64,000 nucleotides of DNA from CANJBX01 sp035556735 (GTDB lineage Bacteria; Pseudomonadota; Alphaproteobacteria; Rhizobiales; Xanthobacteraceae): assembly GCA_035556735.1 (NCBI GenBank), contig DATMFF010000003.1, positions 1 to 64,000 of the forward strand. Direction: 5' to 3'. Both the position numbers and the translations under genes were made by a program. The notes below the pieces were generated by a model. It saw nothing but the letters and a program-made list of their open reading frames with translations, was not told the DNA's origin and did not search any database. Shown in pieces: positions 1 to 9,155 of the stretch. Numbering within the stretch: position 1 is the stretch's first letter; every line of letters starts with the position of its first letter.

Positions 1-279
1 TCCCTATCTGCCGTGGGTGTCGGAGTTTTGAGAGGATTTGCCCCTAGTACGAGAGGACCGGGGTGAACGTACCTCTGGTGGACCTGTTGTGGCGCCAGCC
101 GCAGTGCAGGGTAGCTATGTACGGACGGGATAACCGCTGAAGGCATCTAAGCGGGAAACCCACCTCAAGACGAGTTCTCCCTAAACAGAGCCGTGGTAGA
201 CCACCACGTTGATAGGCCGGGCGTGTAAGCGCGGTGACGCGTTCAGCTTACCGGTACTAATCGCTCGATCGACTTGAAC
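1..279 (+). rRNA. 23S ribosomal RNA, 3' end (partial)
   Basis: This is the last part of 23S rRNA; the 5' part lies outside the window. It contains the universally conserved sarcin-ricin loop (ctagtacgagaggacc, from about position 45) and the terminal domain VI helices ending near the stretch ctaatcgctcgatcgactt. The exact 3' end is estimated from family resemblance. It is followed by 5S rRNA in the usual operon order. Confidence 0.97.
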
Positions 280-351
280 GCTCTCATTACTCATGCCCAT
301 CGCTCGCGAATGCGCGAGCAAGTCCAGCTTGCTTCTTTTCCGTTTTTGGCC

Positions 352-469
352 GACCTGGTGGTTTTAGCGGGGAGCCTGAACCCGATCCCATCCCGAACTC
401 GGCCGTTAAACTCCCCAGCGCCAATGGTACTAAGTCTTAAGGCTTGGAAGAGTAGGTCACTGCCAGGTC
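352..469 (+). rRNA. 5S ribosomal RNA
   Basis: The sequence has the standard 5S layout. The first bases (gacctggt) pair with the last (gccaggtc) to form helix I, and the internal block cccgatcccatcccgaact is the conserved loop B/C region. Length is about 118 nt. It lies about 70 nt after 23S, completing the rRNA operon. The ends are set from helix I pairing and may be off by a few bases. Confidence 0.95.
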
Positions 470-513
470 TGCCAAGAACGGAATTTCCTCTTTGCGATGA
501 TTGCTTGCAGTTG

Positions 514-543
514 AACGGCCGCCAGCAATGGCGGCCGTTTTGT
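514..543 (+). terminator. Rho-independent terminator of the rRNA operon
   Basis: A perfect 10-bp GC-rich stem (aacggccgcc / ggcggccgtt) with a 6-nt loop is followed by a short T-rich stretch, 44 nt after 5S. It is the first of two stacked terminators closing the rRNA transcript. Confidence 0.85.
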
Positions 544-570
544 TTGTGGAGCTGCCCTCCGCAAACAATG

Positions 571-606
571 ACGCCGCCGCGGGTCGCCATCCGCGGCGGC
601 GTTTTT
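571..606 (+). terminator. Second stacked terminator after the rRNA operon
   Basis: A 12-bp perfect stem (acgccgccgcgg / ccgcggcggcgt) with an 8-nt loop runs directly into TTTTT. Its closeness to the preceding terminator suggests a double stop that insulates the downstream ligase gene from rRNA-level transcription. Confidence 0.85.
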
Positions 607-744
607 GCGGCGCCGATTACTACGTCTTGCTCCCTCCGAAATCCCTCATCGCGCGCCGGCGGACTTGCCGCGCGAGAAGGCACGGCTAGGATTTCGCCAG
701 GAGCCGTCAAAACCTCTCGGGTCCGGCTCCGATCGGGAGGAACG

Positions 745-2175
745 ATGCCGTCGCGCGCGGACGTCACGCGGGAAACCTGGCTGCAGGTTCTCGATCGCTA
801 CTGCGAGAATCGCGACGCGGCGGGCTCCGCCACATACTGGTCGCCGCGCCTCGACACCGCCTCGCGCGACGAGATCCGCGCCATCCAGGACGCCAAGCTC
901 GCGGCCGCCGTGCCCTTCCTCTACGAGAACAGCGCCTTCTATCGCCGCCGCTTCGAGCGGCTCGGGCTCGTGCCCGACGACATCCGCACCGTCGACGATC
1001 TCCTCGCCAAGTGGCCCGTGGTGGACAAGGCCGAGATGGCCGACGACGCATTGGAGCACCCGCCCTACGGCACCTACACGACGATGTCGGATGCGGTCTG
1101 GGCCGAGCGCGGCTGGATGATGTTCTCATCGTCCGGCTCCACCGGCGCGCCGCGCGTCTTCCGCTACAGCCACGTCGATCGCGAGATGGGCGCCTGGGCC
1201 AACGCGCGCGCCCTGCAGGCGATGGACTTCCGCAAGGGCGACACGGTGTTCATGGTCACGGGATACGGCCCGCATGTGTGGGCCTGGGGCGTGCAGTATG
1301 CGCTCGAGAAGATGCGGCTTCCGACGATTCCCGGCGGCGGCATGGATGCGCGCGCCCGCGCCATGATCATCGACCGTTTCAAGCCGACGATCCTGCTGCT
1401 CACCCCGTCCTATGCGCTGCACCTTGCCCGCGTCATGGAGAGCCTCGGTCTCGATCCGCGCCGCAGCTCGGTGCGCACGCTGTTCGTGGCCGGCGAACCG
1501 GGCCTGAGCGTGCCCGCGACGCGTGCGCGCATTCAGGAACTCTGGGGCGCGCGCATGGTCGAGTTCTACGGGTGCACCGAAGCTTCGCCGCATGTCGGCG
1601 GTTTCTCCTGCGACGCGTTGCAGGACGACACCGAGCCCGTGTTCACGCATCTGCTCGAGGACGTGCAGATCTGGGAGGTGGTCGACGCGCAGACCAAGAC
1701 CCCGCTGCCGGATGGGGCGCGCGGCCTCACCGTCTGCACGAGCCTCAACAGCGAATCCTCGCCACAGTTGCGTTTCCTCGTCGGCGATTACACGACCCTC
1801 GACCGCTCGCGCTGTGCCTGCGGGCGCACCCATGCGCGCGCCATCGGCTCGTTCGCCGGGCGCGCCGACGATCTGATCAACCTGCGCGGCATCAAGATGT
1901 TTCCGGTGCAGATCGAGCAGGCCGTGCGTGCCGTGCCCGGGGCCGGCGACGAGTTCGAAATCGTGCTCGCCACCAATGGAGACGGGCTCGACGTCATGAG
2001 CGTGCGCCTCGAGCACGGCGAGCACGGCGCGCCGGCGCGCGTCGCGCGGGCGGTCGCCGAGGAGGTGCGCAGCCGCTGCGAGGTGCGGGTCGACGTCGAG
2101 GTGCTGCCGTTCGGCACGCTCCCGAAGACCGAGTTCAAGGCCAAGAGGGTGCGCGACCTCCGCCGCAAGGATTGA
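745..2175 (+). CDS. Phenylacetate-CoA ligase-like AMP-dependent acyl-CoA ligase
   Basis: The protein has 476 aa. It belongs to the adenylate-forming superfamily, which activates a carboxylic acid with ATP to an acyl-AMP and transfers the acyl group to CoA. The Ser/Gly-rich phosphate-binding loop SSSGSTG is at about residues 128-134, followed by PRVFRYS. A motif EFYGCTEAS in the middle and a C-terminal segment with GRADDLINLRG and a final PKTEFKAKRV match the hinge and catalytic-lysine region of phenylacetate-CoA ligases. The start chosen is the ATG after GGGAGGAACG; the frame stays open upstream into the rRNA operon, but that part is not protein-like. The substrate cannot be told from sequence. 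A Bug solute-binding gene lies downstream, separated by about 440 nt. Confidence 0.85.
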   Translation: MPSRADVTRETWLQVLDRYCENRDAAGSATYWSPRLDTASRDEIRAIQDAKLAAAVPFLYENSAFYRRRFERLGLVPDDIRTVDDLLAKWPVVDKAEMADDALEHPPYGTYTTMSDAVWAERGWMMFSSSGSTGAPRVFRYSHVDREMGAWANARALQAMDFRKGDTVFMVTGYGPHVWAWGVQYALEKMRLPTIPGGGMDARARAMIIDRFKPTILLLTPSYALHLARVMESLGLDPRRSSVRTLFVAGEPGLSVPATRARIQELWGARMVEFYGCTEASPHVGGFSCDALQDDTEPVFTHLLEDVQIWEVVDAQTKTPLPDGARGLTVCTSLNSESSPQLRFLVGDYTTLDRSRCACGRTHARAIGSFAGRADDLINLRGIKMFPVQIEQAVRAVPGAGDEFEIVLATNGDGLDVMSVRLEHGEHGAPARVARAVAEEVRSRCEVRVDVEVLPFGTLPKTEFKAKRVRDLRRKD

Positions 2176-2617
2176 GGAGCTCCGGCCGGACACGGTGCAC
2201 GGCGCCGATACTGGCGCCGGGGTCCGCGCGCCAAGTCCGCGGCGATCGGCCGCGGGGTACTGCCATGTCCCGGGCGACCATCAAAAATACTTGGCGTGGC
2301 GGAGGGGACGCGCTATTCGAGGCTGCGGCGGCCTGACGTTTCCGCTCCGCGGAGGGTGTTCTCCGGCCGCGAAAAGTCCTCCCATCGAATGTCCTTCTGG
2401 CGCGGAGTGTCGCGCAGGCGGATGCCGGAGCCAATCATCGCCCGCGTCGACCAAGCTCTTCTCCAGATCATCGCGCCCGGCTTGCTGAACGACAATTTCG
2501 CGGTGCCGCGCGTGCGCCGGTGCCGGCGCAGTGCCGCCGTTCGAGCCGACGCGCGTGAGTTGCGCGTGTGAAGGGCCGCAGGCGATCAATCCTGATGGTA
2601 ACAACAAGGAGTCGAAG
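2176..2617. other. Intergenic stretch, no gene seen
   Basis: This 442-nt gap lies between the acyl-CoA ligase and the Bug protein. Its reading frames have no recognisable domain. An AAGGAG ribosome-binding site occurs at 2606-2611 just before the next gene. I see no convincing terminator, promoter or RNA. Confidence 0.5.
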
Positions 2618-3598
2618 ATGAGTATTTCCCGCAGAACATTGCTCGGTGGCGCCGCCGCCGCGCCGTTCGTCCTGAGAGGGCTGCCGGCCTCCGGACAGGA
2701 TGCCTGGCCGACGCGCGAGCTCCACCTGATCTGCGGCTACGCTCCGGGCACCGGCGCCGACCTCGTCGTGCGCCTGTTCGCCGAGCGGCTGCGTCCGCTC
2801 TGCAAGCAGCCCGTCGTCGTCGAGAACAAGGTGGGCGCGGGAACGACCATCGCAGCCGAATACGTCGCGCGCGCCAAGCCGGACGGCTACACGCTGTTCA
2901 TCAATCCCGGCAACGGCATGGCGTCGAATCCCTATCTCTACAAAAAGCTTTCGCACGACGTGCTCAAGGACTTCGCGCCGGTCACGACCCTGATCAAGCT
3001 GCCGTTCCTGTTGTGCGTTCCGCCGAATTCGCCGGCCAAGAACGTCGCCGAGTTCATCGCGATGATGAAGCAGAAGGGCGACAAGGGCTCCTACGGCTAT
3101 CCCAACAACATCTCGCTCGCGGCCGGGGAACTGCTCAAGGAACGTACCGGCATCAAGGCAGTGCAGGTGCCTTACAAGAGCACGCCCGAGGCTATGAACG
3201 ACATGACCAACGGGCTGATCGACTTCCTGTGGTCGGACGCGACCTTCGGCCTCAATCAGGCGAGGGGCGGCAAGATGCGCGTGCTGGCGGTGACATCGAA
3301 CGAACGTTCTGCGCTCGATCCCAACGTTCCGACGCTGCAGGAAAGCGGCGTGCCGAACTATCATCTGCAGGCGTGGTGGGGCGCCTGGTATCCAGCCAAC
3401 ACGCCGCGTCCGATCGTCGATCAGATGTCGAAGTGGCTCAACCAGATCCTGCAGGATCCCGCGACCAAGGAGTACTTCTCCAAGACCGCGCCGGCAGACC
3501 CGTTCCCGGGCACGCCGGACTCCCTGCACGACTATCTGAAGGCGGACATTCCGCGCTGGGCCGAGGTCTTCAAGCTGGCGAAGATCGAGCCGCAATAA
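2618..3598 (+). CDS. TTT-family (Bug/TctC-like) periplasmic solute-binding protein, orphan
   Basis: The protein has 326 aa. Bug proteins are periplasmic receptors that bind carboxylates or other small anions for TctAB permeases. The N-terminus carries a Tat-like signal (SRRTLLGGAAAAPFVLRGLPA) with cleavage expected near residue 25. The mature part begins with WPTRELHLICGYAPGTGAD, the typical first strand and ligand loop, and later has VVVENKVGAGT and VPYKSTPEAMND, both Bug signatures. The ATG is preceded by a strong AAGGAG. No permease genes are adjacent, so it is an orphan receptor. It could partner with the TctAB encoded 16 kb away or elsewhere. The proximity of an acyl-CoA ligase may hint at a carboxylic acid ligand, but this is only context. 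Confidence 0.9.
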   Translation: MSISRRTLLGGAAAAPFVLRGLPASGQDAWPTRELHLICGYAPGTGADLVVRLFAERLRPLCKQPVVVENKVGAGTTIAAEYVARAKPDGYTLFINPGNGMASNPYLYKKLSHDVLKDFAPVTTLIKLPFLLCVPPNSPAKNVAEFIAMMKQKGDKGSYGYPNNISLAAGELLKERTGIKAVQVPYKSTPEAMNDMTNGLIDFLWSDATFGLNQARGGKMRVLAVTSNERSALDPNVPTLQESGVPNYHLQAWWGAWYPANTPRPIVDQMSKWLNQILQDPATKEYFSKTAPADPFPGTPDSLHDYLKADIPRWAEVFKLAKIEPQ

Positions 3599-3609
3599 GG
3601 CGGCTCTGC

Positions 3610-4494
3610 CTACGACCTTCCGGCGCGGCTCTCCCACAGGGCCTCGAGCCTGCGCTGGAAGGCCTTCGGCCGCTCGGCGAACAGCCGGCCGCTCAGCCGC
3701 ATCGCCGCCTCGATGTGATCGCGCTGCCTGGCTTCGATCGCTGGCAGCAGCCGCGAGCGCCAACGAGCGAGCGGGGCCTTCGGCGCCAGGAGGCTGGCGA
3801 GGACCGCGAGATCCTGGTGCTTGCCCAGGCGCTCGCGCAGGCGCTGGGCTTCACCGACCCACATGCGTCCGAGCCGCGGCCACAGCGGCTCGGCGAGCTC
3901 CATCTGATAGCGATGCACGACCACCCGCTGGCGGAACGCGTGCAGGTCCTCGGCGGCAACCGCCGACCAGTCCGATGGCATCGCGCCGCGCGCCCGCCGG
4001 TAGCCTTCCGCAAGACCGACCGCAACGTCATGAAACGTCGCCTGCTGCAGCGGCCAATGCTCGACCGCGTCGATGGTGCGCGCCAGGACCGCGCGCAGGT
4101 CCTCGCGCGCGTCGGCGGTGAGGCTCATGGATTCGGCGGCCGACCGCAGCGCTTCGATGCGGGTGCGTAGCGTGTTCGTTGCCGTGGGCGAGAGTGGCGC
4201 GTAGTCGCCCTCGAGATCCGCCAGCGCGTCGAGCGCGGCCTGCGCATCGCGGGCGCTGGCCAGTTTGCGGGCGAGGTCGCGCGCCTCATGCCGCAGGCGC
4301 AAGGCCTCTTCGCCCAACAGCGGCTGCAACAGGCGCAGGAATGCGCGCCAGCGCTTCATGGCGCGGCGGAACGCGTGAATGGCGGCGGCATCGGACGGCT
4401 CGTCGAATGCGGCCGGCGCGAGCATGCTCCGCCCGATCGCAATCAGCGTAGGGCCGATCTCCGCGTCCGGGCGCAGCCTAGGTTGGTCCGTCAT
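3610..4494 (-). CDS. CHAD domain-containing protein
   Basis: The protein has 294 aa. CHAD domains are alpha-helical bundles with conserved histidines and basic residues that bind inorganic polyphosphate. The first CHAD helix pattern AIHAFRRAMKRWRAFLRLL is seen at about residues 38-56, followed by a helical series rich in Arg and Leu with further His-containing segments (VVVHRYQMELAEPLW). It is a stand-alone CHAD protein without the CYTH triphosphatase domain often fused to it. It is convergent with the preceding Bug gene, with 11 nt between stop codons. The role is inferred as polyphosphate association; the precise function is unknown. Confidence 0.85.
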   Translation of the reverse strand: MTDQPRLRPDAEIGPTLIAIGRSMLAPAAFDEPSDAAAIHAFRRAMKRWRAFLRLLQPLLGEEALRLRHEARDLARKLASARDAQAALDALADLEGDYAPLSPTATNTLRTRIEALRSAAESMSLTADAREDLRAVLARTIDAVEHWPLQQATFHDVAVGLAEGYRRARGAMPSDWSAVAAEDLHAFRQRVVVHRYQMELAEPLWPRLGRMWVGEAQRLRERLGKHQDLAVLASLLAPKAPLARWRSRLLPAIEARQRDHIEAAMRLSGRLFAERPKAFQRRLEALWESRAGRS

Positions 4495-4573
4495 GGGCGC
4501 AGGATGTTACCCGGATGTATGACATTATGAAGAATGGGTGACGTTGCCCTTCCCAAAGCAGTTTCCGCTTGTT

Positions 4574-4597
4574 AGATAACCCGTGCGCGGGTTATCT
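4574..4597. repeat. Perfect 10-bp inverted repeat upstream of tRNA-fMet
   Basis: The arms agataacccg and cgggttatct flank a TGCG loop. There is no T tract, so it is not a clear terminator. It lies between the divergent CHAD gene start (4494) and the initiator tRNA (4684). It could be an operator or a structured leader. No function can be assigned. Confidence 0.5.
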
Positions 4598-4683
4598 CGC
4601 GTCCGGTTTCGCCGAAAGAGCAACGCCCGGAGCCCAGGCCTAGGCTCGCCTGGGAGGCGTCGTTTTGACGGTTCACACCTTAA

Positions 4684-4760
<77 letters not shown>

Positions 4761-4768
4761 ACGCCACC

Positions 4769-4806
4769 AACACTCCCGCGCGAACCTCGCCGGGAGTGTT
4801 TTTTTA
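4769..4806 (+). terminator. Terminator after tRNA-fMet
   Basis: The stem aacactcccg / cgggagtgtt (10 bp) is followed by a run of seven T residues, nine nt after the tRNA CCA end. This is a textbook intrinsic terminator. Confidence 0.9.
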
Positions 4807-4979
4807 GCTTTTCCAATGGCTTGCCTCTCACCGCGGGTTGACGATCGCGCTCAACCCGCCGTGCAGCGTCTCTCCGAAAAAAAAACGCGTGACGAAACAC
4901 GGGCGAAACACACGGAAAAAACACCTGAAACCTGCGGCAGGCAGGGTTTGTCCGCATCGCACCGAAAGGAGTTCGCACC

Positions 4980-5348
4980 GTGCGTATTCAAGACGTGACC
5001 CGCGGGCCTGCCGGCCTCCTCGTCGCAGGAATTCTCATGCTTGCCGGCACTGCCGCGTCTGCTCAGGAAAAAACCACGCTTTTCAAGGTCGTGACCTTGA
5101 AAGACGACGTTGTCATTGCCCTGTCGGCGCGAGATATCGGCGCGCTCGGTGGCAACGATGTCACGCATATAGGTCGGGCGATCAAGGCCGGCGGTGAACT
5201 GACCGTCTGGCAATATGCCGTTCGCAAGGGGCGGGATGGAGAACTGGAGCAGGCTCCACTCAAGCGCGTCAGCCTCATCGGTCACGAGAGCCTGCGGGTC
5301 GAGCCCTATGCATCGCCGCTGCGTGTCGTCCCTGTCCCGGAGAACTGA
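4980..5348 (+). CDS. Small secreted protein of unknown function
   Basis: The protein has 122 aa and a clear Sec signal (hydrophobic GLLVAGILMLAGTAASA, likely cleaved after ASA). The mature protein of about 90 aa is probably beta-rich (TLFKVVTLKDDVVIALS, GGELTVWQYAVRKG). It starts at GTG, preceded by AAGGAG at 4966-4971. It is separated by 2 nt from the next exported protein, so the two are probably co-transcribed. I do not recognise the family. Confidence 0.7.
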   Translation: MRIQDVTRGPAGLLVAGILMLAGTAASAQEKTTLFKVVTLKDDVVIALSARDIGALGGNDVTHIGRAIKAGGELTVWQYAVRKGRDGELEQAPLKRVSLIGHESLRVEPYASPLRVVPVPEN

Positions 5349-5350
5349 CC

Positions 5351-6406
5351 GTGGGCGCTCCGGGCTTGCGTCTGCCTTGTCTCGGACTCGTTCTCGCCGC
5401 TGGCCTGGTCGGGCAGGCCGCGGCGGGGGAGTCTGAGCGGCTGGCCGCGCTGTCGGCAAGCCATCCCGACTGGCGCAAGGCGGCGGCGACCGTCGCCTCC
5501 GGCAATGCGGGCATTCCCAGGCAGCCTGGAGCCATCAAGTCCGCGTCATGGGTGCTTGGCCGGCTTTATCGCATCGACGAGACAGCCGGGAAGGCCTACT
5601 TCGCAGCCTTCCCTGCCGGCGCCGATATGCCTTGGTCTCCCGGAAATGCTTTCGATCCCGGTCAGACCGTTGAGGTGACGCTCAAGAAGGAAGGCGACCG
5701 GCTCATCCCGGCCGGCGTAACCATGTACAACCGCTCGTCCGACGACCGCGTGATCGAGAACAATGAGGACTCGTTGCCCGCCAATCGCACGGTCGAGAGC
5801 AACGAGCGCTTTCATGCCGGAGTGGTGGCCGAGCTTTACGCTCAAGCCCAGAAGGATGCCGCCAACGGCATCATGACCTGTCGCATCCGTGGCTGGGCAC
5901 TGAGCGACAGTAGCCGGGGGACCGCTGTTCGGGAAAAACCGTCCGACGAGGCGCGGATCCTCGGGCGTCTCCCGGGTCCACGTCTGTCGTGGGACAACGA
6001 GGCCTCGTCGAGCGATGGCTGGCGCGCGGAGTTTGACATTACCGGCTACAAGGACGGCTGGTTCCGCATCGCCAATGCTACGCCGCCTGGCGCGCCGGGA
6101 GACTTACCCCCCGCCGGCGCCCCGCCGACCTATTCGGGGACGGGATGGATCCGAGTCACGGACGCTGCGGGCGCCTATTCGAACACGCGGATGCCGGTGC
6201 CCCGGCTCCTGCAATATCCGCATGTCGACGCACAGGATATCGAGCCGGGCCAGGACGTCAGCAGCCCCGATGGCAGTCTATCGATAGACGGGACGCTTGT
6301 GCGGTTTCATGCCTGTTCCGCCAACTGGACGCTGACCACGAGCAGGGACGGCAACCGGGGATGGTATCGCGGCATCTGCTCGAACCAGGTCACCAACTGT
6401 AGCTGA
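5351..6406 (+). CDS. Exported protein with an SH3-like segment
   Basis: The protein has 351 aa. The N-terminus (LRLPCLGLVLAAGLVGQAAAG) is a signal peptide. A C-terminal region from about residue 175 (IRGWALSDSSRGTAVREKP ... DGWFRIANA ... GTGWIRVTDA) resembles bacterial SH3 (SH3_3-like) domains, which usually bind cell-wall or other ligands in the periplasm. The region before it is not recognised. The start is GTG at 5351, 2 nt after the previous gene. It ends in Cys-rich residues (CSANWTL, GICSNQVTNCS) that could form disulfides. The function is unknown. Confidence 0.7.
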   Translation: MGAPGLRLPCLGLVLAAGLVGQAAAGESERLAALSASHPDWRKAAATVASGNAGIPRQPGAIKSASWVLGRLYRIDETAGKAYFAAFPAGADMPWSPGNAFDPGQTVEVTLKKEGDRLIPAGVTMYNRSSDDRVIENNEDSLPANRTVESNERFHAGVVAELYAQAQKDAANGIMTCRIRGWALSDSSRGTAVREKPSDEARILGRLPGPRLSWDNEASSSDGWRAEFDITGYKDGWFRIANATPPGAPGDLPPAGAPPTYSGTGWIRVTDAAGAYSNTRMPVPRLLQYPHVDAQDIEPGQDVSSPDGSLSIDGTLVRFHACSANWTLTTSRDGNRGWYRGICSNQVTNCS

Positions 6407-6516
6407 CGGGAGAACCGCGCATCGGCGGCGCCATCGCTTCATGGCTTCGATGGCGCCCGCGGCGCGGACGATTGACGCATCCACGGAGCGCAACAGCCGT
6501 ATCCAGGAGTTTGTTC

Positions 6517-7788
6517 ATGAACGGAAACTTTCTGTCCGCGCGAGGGCCGGCCTGCGCGCTCGCGTTCCTGTCTACGGCGCTCTCTCTGACCGCAATGACG
6601 GTGCCGAGCGCAGCCGCTCCGGTGACGTATCACGGGACGATCGGCCGATCGGAGGTCGTCGTGGAACTGACGGAAGATCCGTCCGGTTTCAAAGGGCCGA
6701 TCGGCGGGCGCTATTTCTACCGAAAGAGGGGAGTGGATATTCCGCTCCACCACGCGGCAGGGGCACGCGCGAAGCTGCATCTATGGGAGGAAAAACCATG
6801 CAGCCGTGATTGCAGCACGATCAATCTGGCTGGTGCCACGTGGGAACTTGGCCATTCCGGTGATGCTGCGACGCTCTCCGGCACCTGGAGCAACGGCAGG
6901 ACGTCTCTTCCCGTCATCCTCCGTAAGATCGGAGTGCAGAGTGTCGGCGATACGCCGATGCAAACTCCGCTCGACCTCGCAGACGCAACAGATGCGATCT
7001 TGCGAGCTGCCGAGCCGTCGGTGATCGTCGCCGCCGACTTTCCCTACGAACGCGCCAAGCTCGATGTTCCCCTGGCGAAGCACAAGCGGTTGGACTGGGG
7101 TGGCGTGATGATCGAATATGTTTCCGACACTCGTACCAAACTCGAATATCCTCGCATCGCGGCGATGCCGGGGGGCGCGTCGGCGGAAAAAGCCAATGCA
7201 ACGCTGACGCAGCTTCATTGGCGCCGGAATCTTCAGGCCCTCTCCTGTGCCGCTCAACGCTACGCCGGCATGCGCCCGTATTCGAGTTACTTTGCCTCAG
7301 AGGCCGAATCGCTCGGCGGCTTCGACGAGATGCTGGTCGACGTGAAATATGCCGGCCGTAACCTGATGAGCTGGGTGGAAAGCGGCAGCACCTTTTGCGG
7401 TGGTGCGCATCCCGATAATTTCTCGCGTCCCTATGTGATGGACGTCGAGAATGGGAAACTGCTGAAGCCGACGGACCTCTTCGAAGATTGGACTCGAAAG
7501 GGACCGGGGGAGCGTCTCGTCACCTTCGTAAAAGCCAGGCGCCCTCCGCCCGCAGGCGCCGACAAAGAGCGCGAAGCCGAATGCGGGGTGGACGACCTCA
7601 TCAGCACGAACCTCGATGTCTATGTCGAGGCGAAGCCGGGCGAGGAACCGAAGGTGACCTTCGGCCTGTACCGCCTGCCGCATGTCATCAACGCGTGCAG
7701 CGACGATCTCCTCACGGTTTCCATGACAGAGATTGCGCCGTTATTGAAATCGGGCTCCTGGAATATCTGGAGCAGGGCGAAGCCCTAG
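6517..7788 (+). CDS. Exported protein, DUF3298/RsiV-like C-terminus
   Basis: The protein has 423 aa and an N-terminal signal peptide (ACALAFLSTALSLTAMTVPSAAA). The C-terminal half has the pattern FCGGAHPDNFSRPYVMDVENGKLL followed by DLF. This resembles the GGAH...dl.tG..l.L.DLF block of DUF3298 and RsiV-like extracellular domains. The start chosen is the ATG at 6517 with CAGGAG eight nt upstream, rather than an in-frame codon 45 nt earlier. It follows two other exported-protein genes on the same strand, suggesting an envelope-related cluster. The domain assignment is from pattern only. Confidence 0.65.
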   Translation: MNGNFLSARGPACALAFLSTALSLTAMTVPSAAAPVTYHGTIGRSEVVVELTEDPSGFKGPIGGRYFYRKRGVDIPLHHAAGARAKLHLWEEKPCSRDCSTINLAGATWELGHSGDAATLSGTWSNGRTSLPVILRKIGVQSVGDTPMQTPLDLADATDAILRAAEPSVIVAADFPYERAKLDVPLAKHKRLDWGGVMIEYVSDTRTKLEYPRIAAMPGGASAEKANATLTQLHWRRNLQALSCAAQRYAGMRPYSSYFASEAESLGGFDEMLVDVKYAGRNLMSWVESGSTFCGGAHPDNFSRPYVMDVENGKLLKPTDLFEDWTRKGPGERLVTFVKARRPPPAGADKEREAECGVDDLISTNLDVYVEAKPGEEPKVTFGLYRLPHVINACSDDLLTVSMTEIAPLLKSGSWNIWSRAKP

Positions 7789-7795
7789 CGCGACG

Positions 7796-8158
7796 TCAGG
7801 GCCGAGGCGGGAGCAACGCGAATGCCGCAATTGCCGCACCGATCAGCCACAGCGACCAGACCGCAACGCTCACACGGTCGGCAAGCCCGCGCCAGGCATG
7901 AGGGGCGGACGGGGAGAAGATGCCTGCCTTCGCCGCCATGAGGATGAAGGTGCGGATCATGATTGGAGTCGCGCAGAACGCGATCACCGCAAAGACGGCG
8001 CTTGCCGCGATCATCGCGGTTGAGCGCAAGGTATCGCTGGATTGGACGCCGACCTCGTCCTGAAGGTAGCTTCCGATCCAGGCGAAAACCGCAGCCGACG
8101 CAAGCGCAGCGAAAGCCAAGGCCGTGAAGAAGCGTGTTGATGGAAGGAACGATTTCAC
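7796..8158 (-). CDS. Small integral membrane protein of unknown function
   Basis: The protein has 120 aa with three likely membrane helices: FFTALAFAALASAAVFAWIG (about 10-29), a segment around STAMIAASAVFAVIAFCA (46-63), and a C-terminal VSVAVWSLWLIGAAIAAFALL (95-115). It has no recognised domain. It is convergent with the preceding exported-protein gene, 7 nt between stops. Confidence 0.6.
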   Translation of the reverse strand: MKSFLPSTRFFTALAFAALASAAVFAWIGSYLQDEVGVQSSDTLRSTAMIAASAVFAVIAFCATPIMIRTFILMAAKAGIFSPSAPHAWRGLADRVSVAVWSLWLIGAAIAAFALLPPRP

Positions 8159-8354
8159 GAGGCTTTCTCTCAGTGTCCCGGCGATACACAGACCAGACTA
8201 TTCCCGGCCTTGCTCGCAACCAGCGCCGCCGTGCCATCTCCATTTTCAGGAAGGATTGCAAACCTCCGTTTCTCGGGTATGTCGGCCGTGTTTCGTGGAG
8301 CGAGGCCGATTCACGAACGAGCCTTGCCCAGGCTTCCCGTGAACGGAGAAAGCC

Positions 8355-8921
8355 GTGAGCAGAGCAGCCCGCGTTGCAGCACAGAACGCCATCGAGGCAG
8401 ACCCACGCGCCGACAAGTATCGGCGCTACTTCGCCCCCTACCTGACGAAGAGCGAGCGGCTCATCTGGGCGGGGCGCAGCGATGCGCGTTCGACCATCCT
8501 CACCTACGGGCGCGTCTGGTTCGTGTCGCTCCCGGCCATGGTGCTGTTCTGGCTGGTGCTCCCCCGTGAGGGCGCCTGGTTAATTCCGTTCTTCGTCGCT
8601 CTCGGCCTGACGCTCGGTCCGCTCGGGGCGGCACTCGTCGCCCATCAGACCTTCTTCGGCCTCACGGAGCGCCGCGCGCTGTTCCTGATCCACGGAGCCG
8701 GCCGGCGCAGGTTCGAATGGATGGAGATCGCGGGCGCGAAGCCGTGGGTCGCAACCGCCCCGGGAGGGCGCGGCACGGTCTTCATCGGTAATGTCGGCGT
8801 GCGCGGTGTTCGCCATCAGCCATTTGCCGACGGTTACGGAAACAAGGGCTTCTGGCGCATCGAAAAGCCCGAACAGGTCGCCGCCCTTGCGCAGAGGATT
8901 GCGGCGACGTGGGACGGGTGA
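8355..8921 (+). CDS. Membrane protein with bacterial PH-like domain
   Basis: The protein has 188 aa. An N-terminal soluble stretch (YFAPYLTKSERLIWAGRSD) is followed by two hydrophobic helices (VWFVSLPAMVLFWLVL and LIPFFVALGLTLGPLGAALVA). The C-terminal region FFGLTERRALFLIHGAGRRRFEWMEI ... GTVFIGN matches the pattern of small bacterial PH-domain membrane proteins, in which T-x-R-R-A begins the domain. The GTG start follows GGAGAAAG. The role is unknown. Confidence 0.65.
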   Translation: MSRAARVAAQNAIEADPRADKYRRYFAPYLTKSERLIWAGRSDARSTILTYGRVWFVSLPAMVLFWLVLPREGAWLIPFFVALGLTLGPLGAALVAHQTFFGLTERRALFLIHGAGRRRFEWMEIAGAKPWVATAPGGRGTVFIGNVGVRGVRHQPFADGYGNKGFWRIEKPEQVAALAQRIAATWDG

Positions 8922-9155
8922 CCCTGGACGGTACCAAGCCCGTCGTGGCGAGCTTTCGCCAGTCGTGGCGCGGCCGACGATCATGGTCGCGGGCGCGCAC
9001 CTCCGGTGATCGGGGCTTCCGCTGCAGCGATCAGCTCGAAGCCTGAATGACGGGAGCCGGGAGCGGCGTGGCGCTCGTCCTTTCGTTGCCAGATCGGCCC
9101 TGGCTTGAAAGCCGCTCTCCCTTATGTTCTACTTTTGTTCTGATTGGGGGACGTC

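Noticed and set aside
274..744. N-terminal extension of the acyl-CoA ligase into the rRNA region
   Set aside because: The frame is open by chance through 5S rRNA and two terminators. The ATG at 745 has a ribosome-binding site and begins protein-like sequence.
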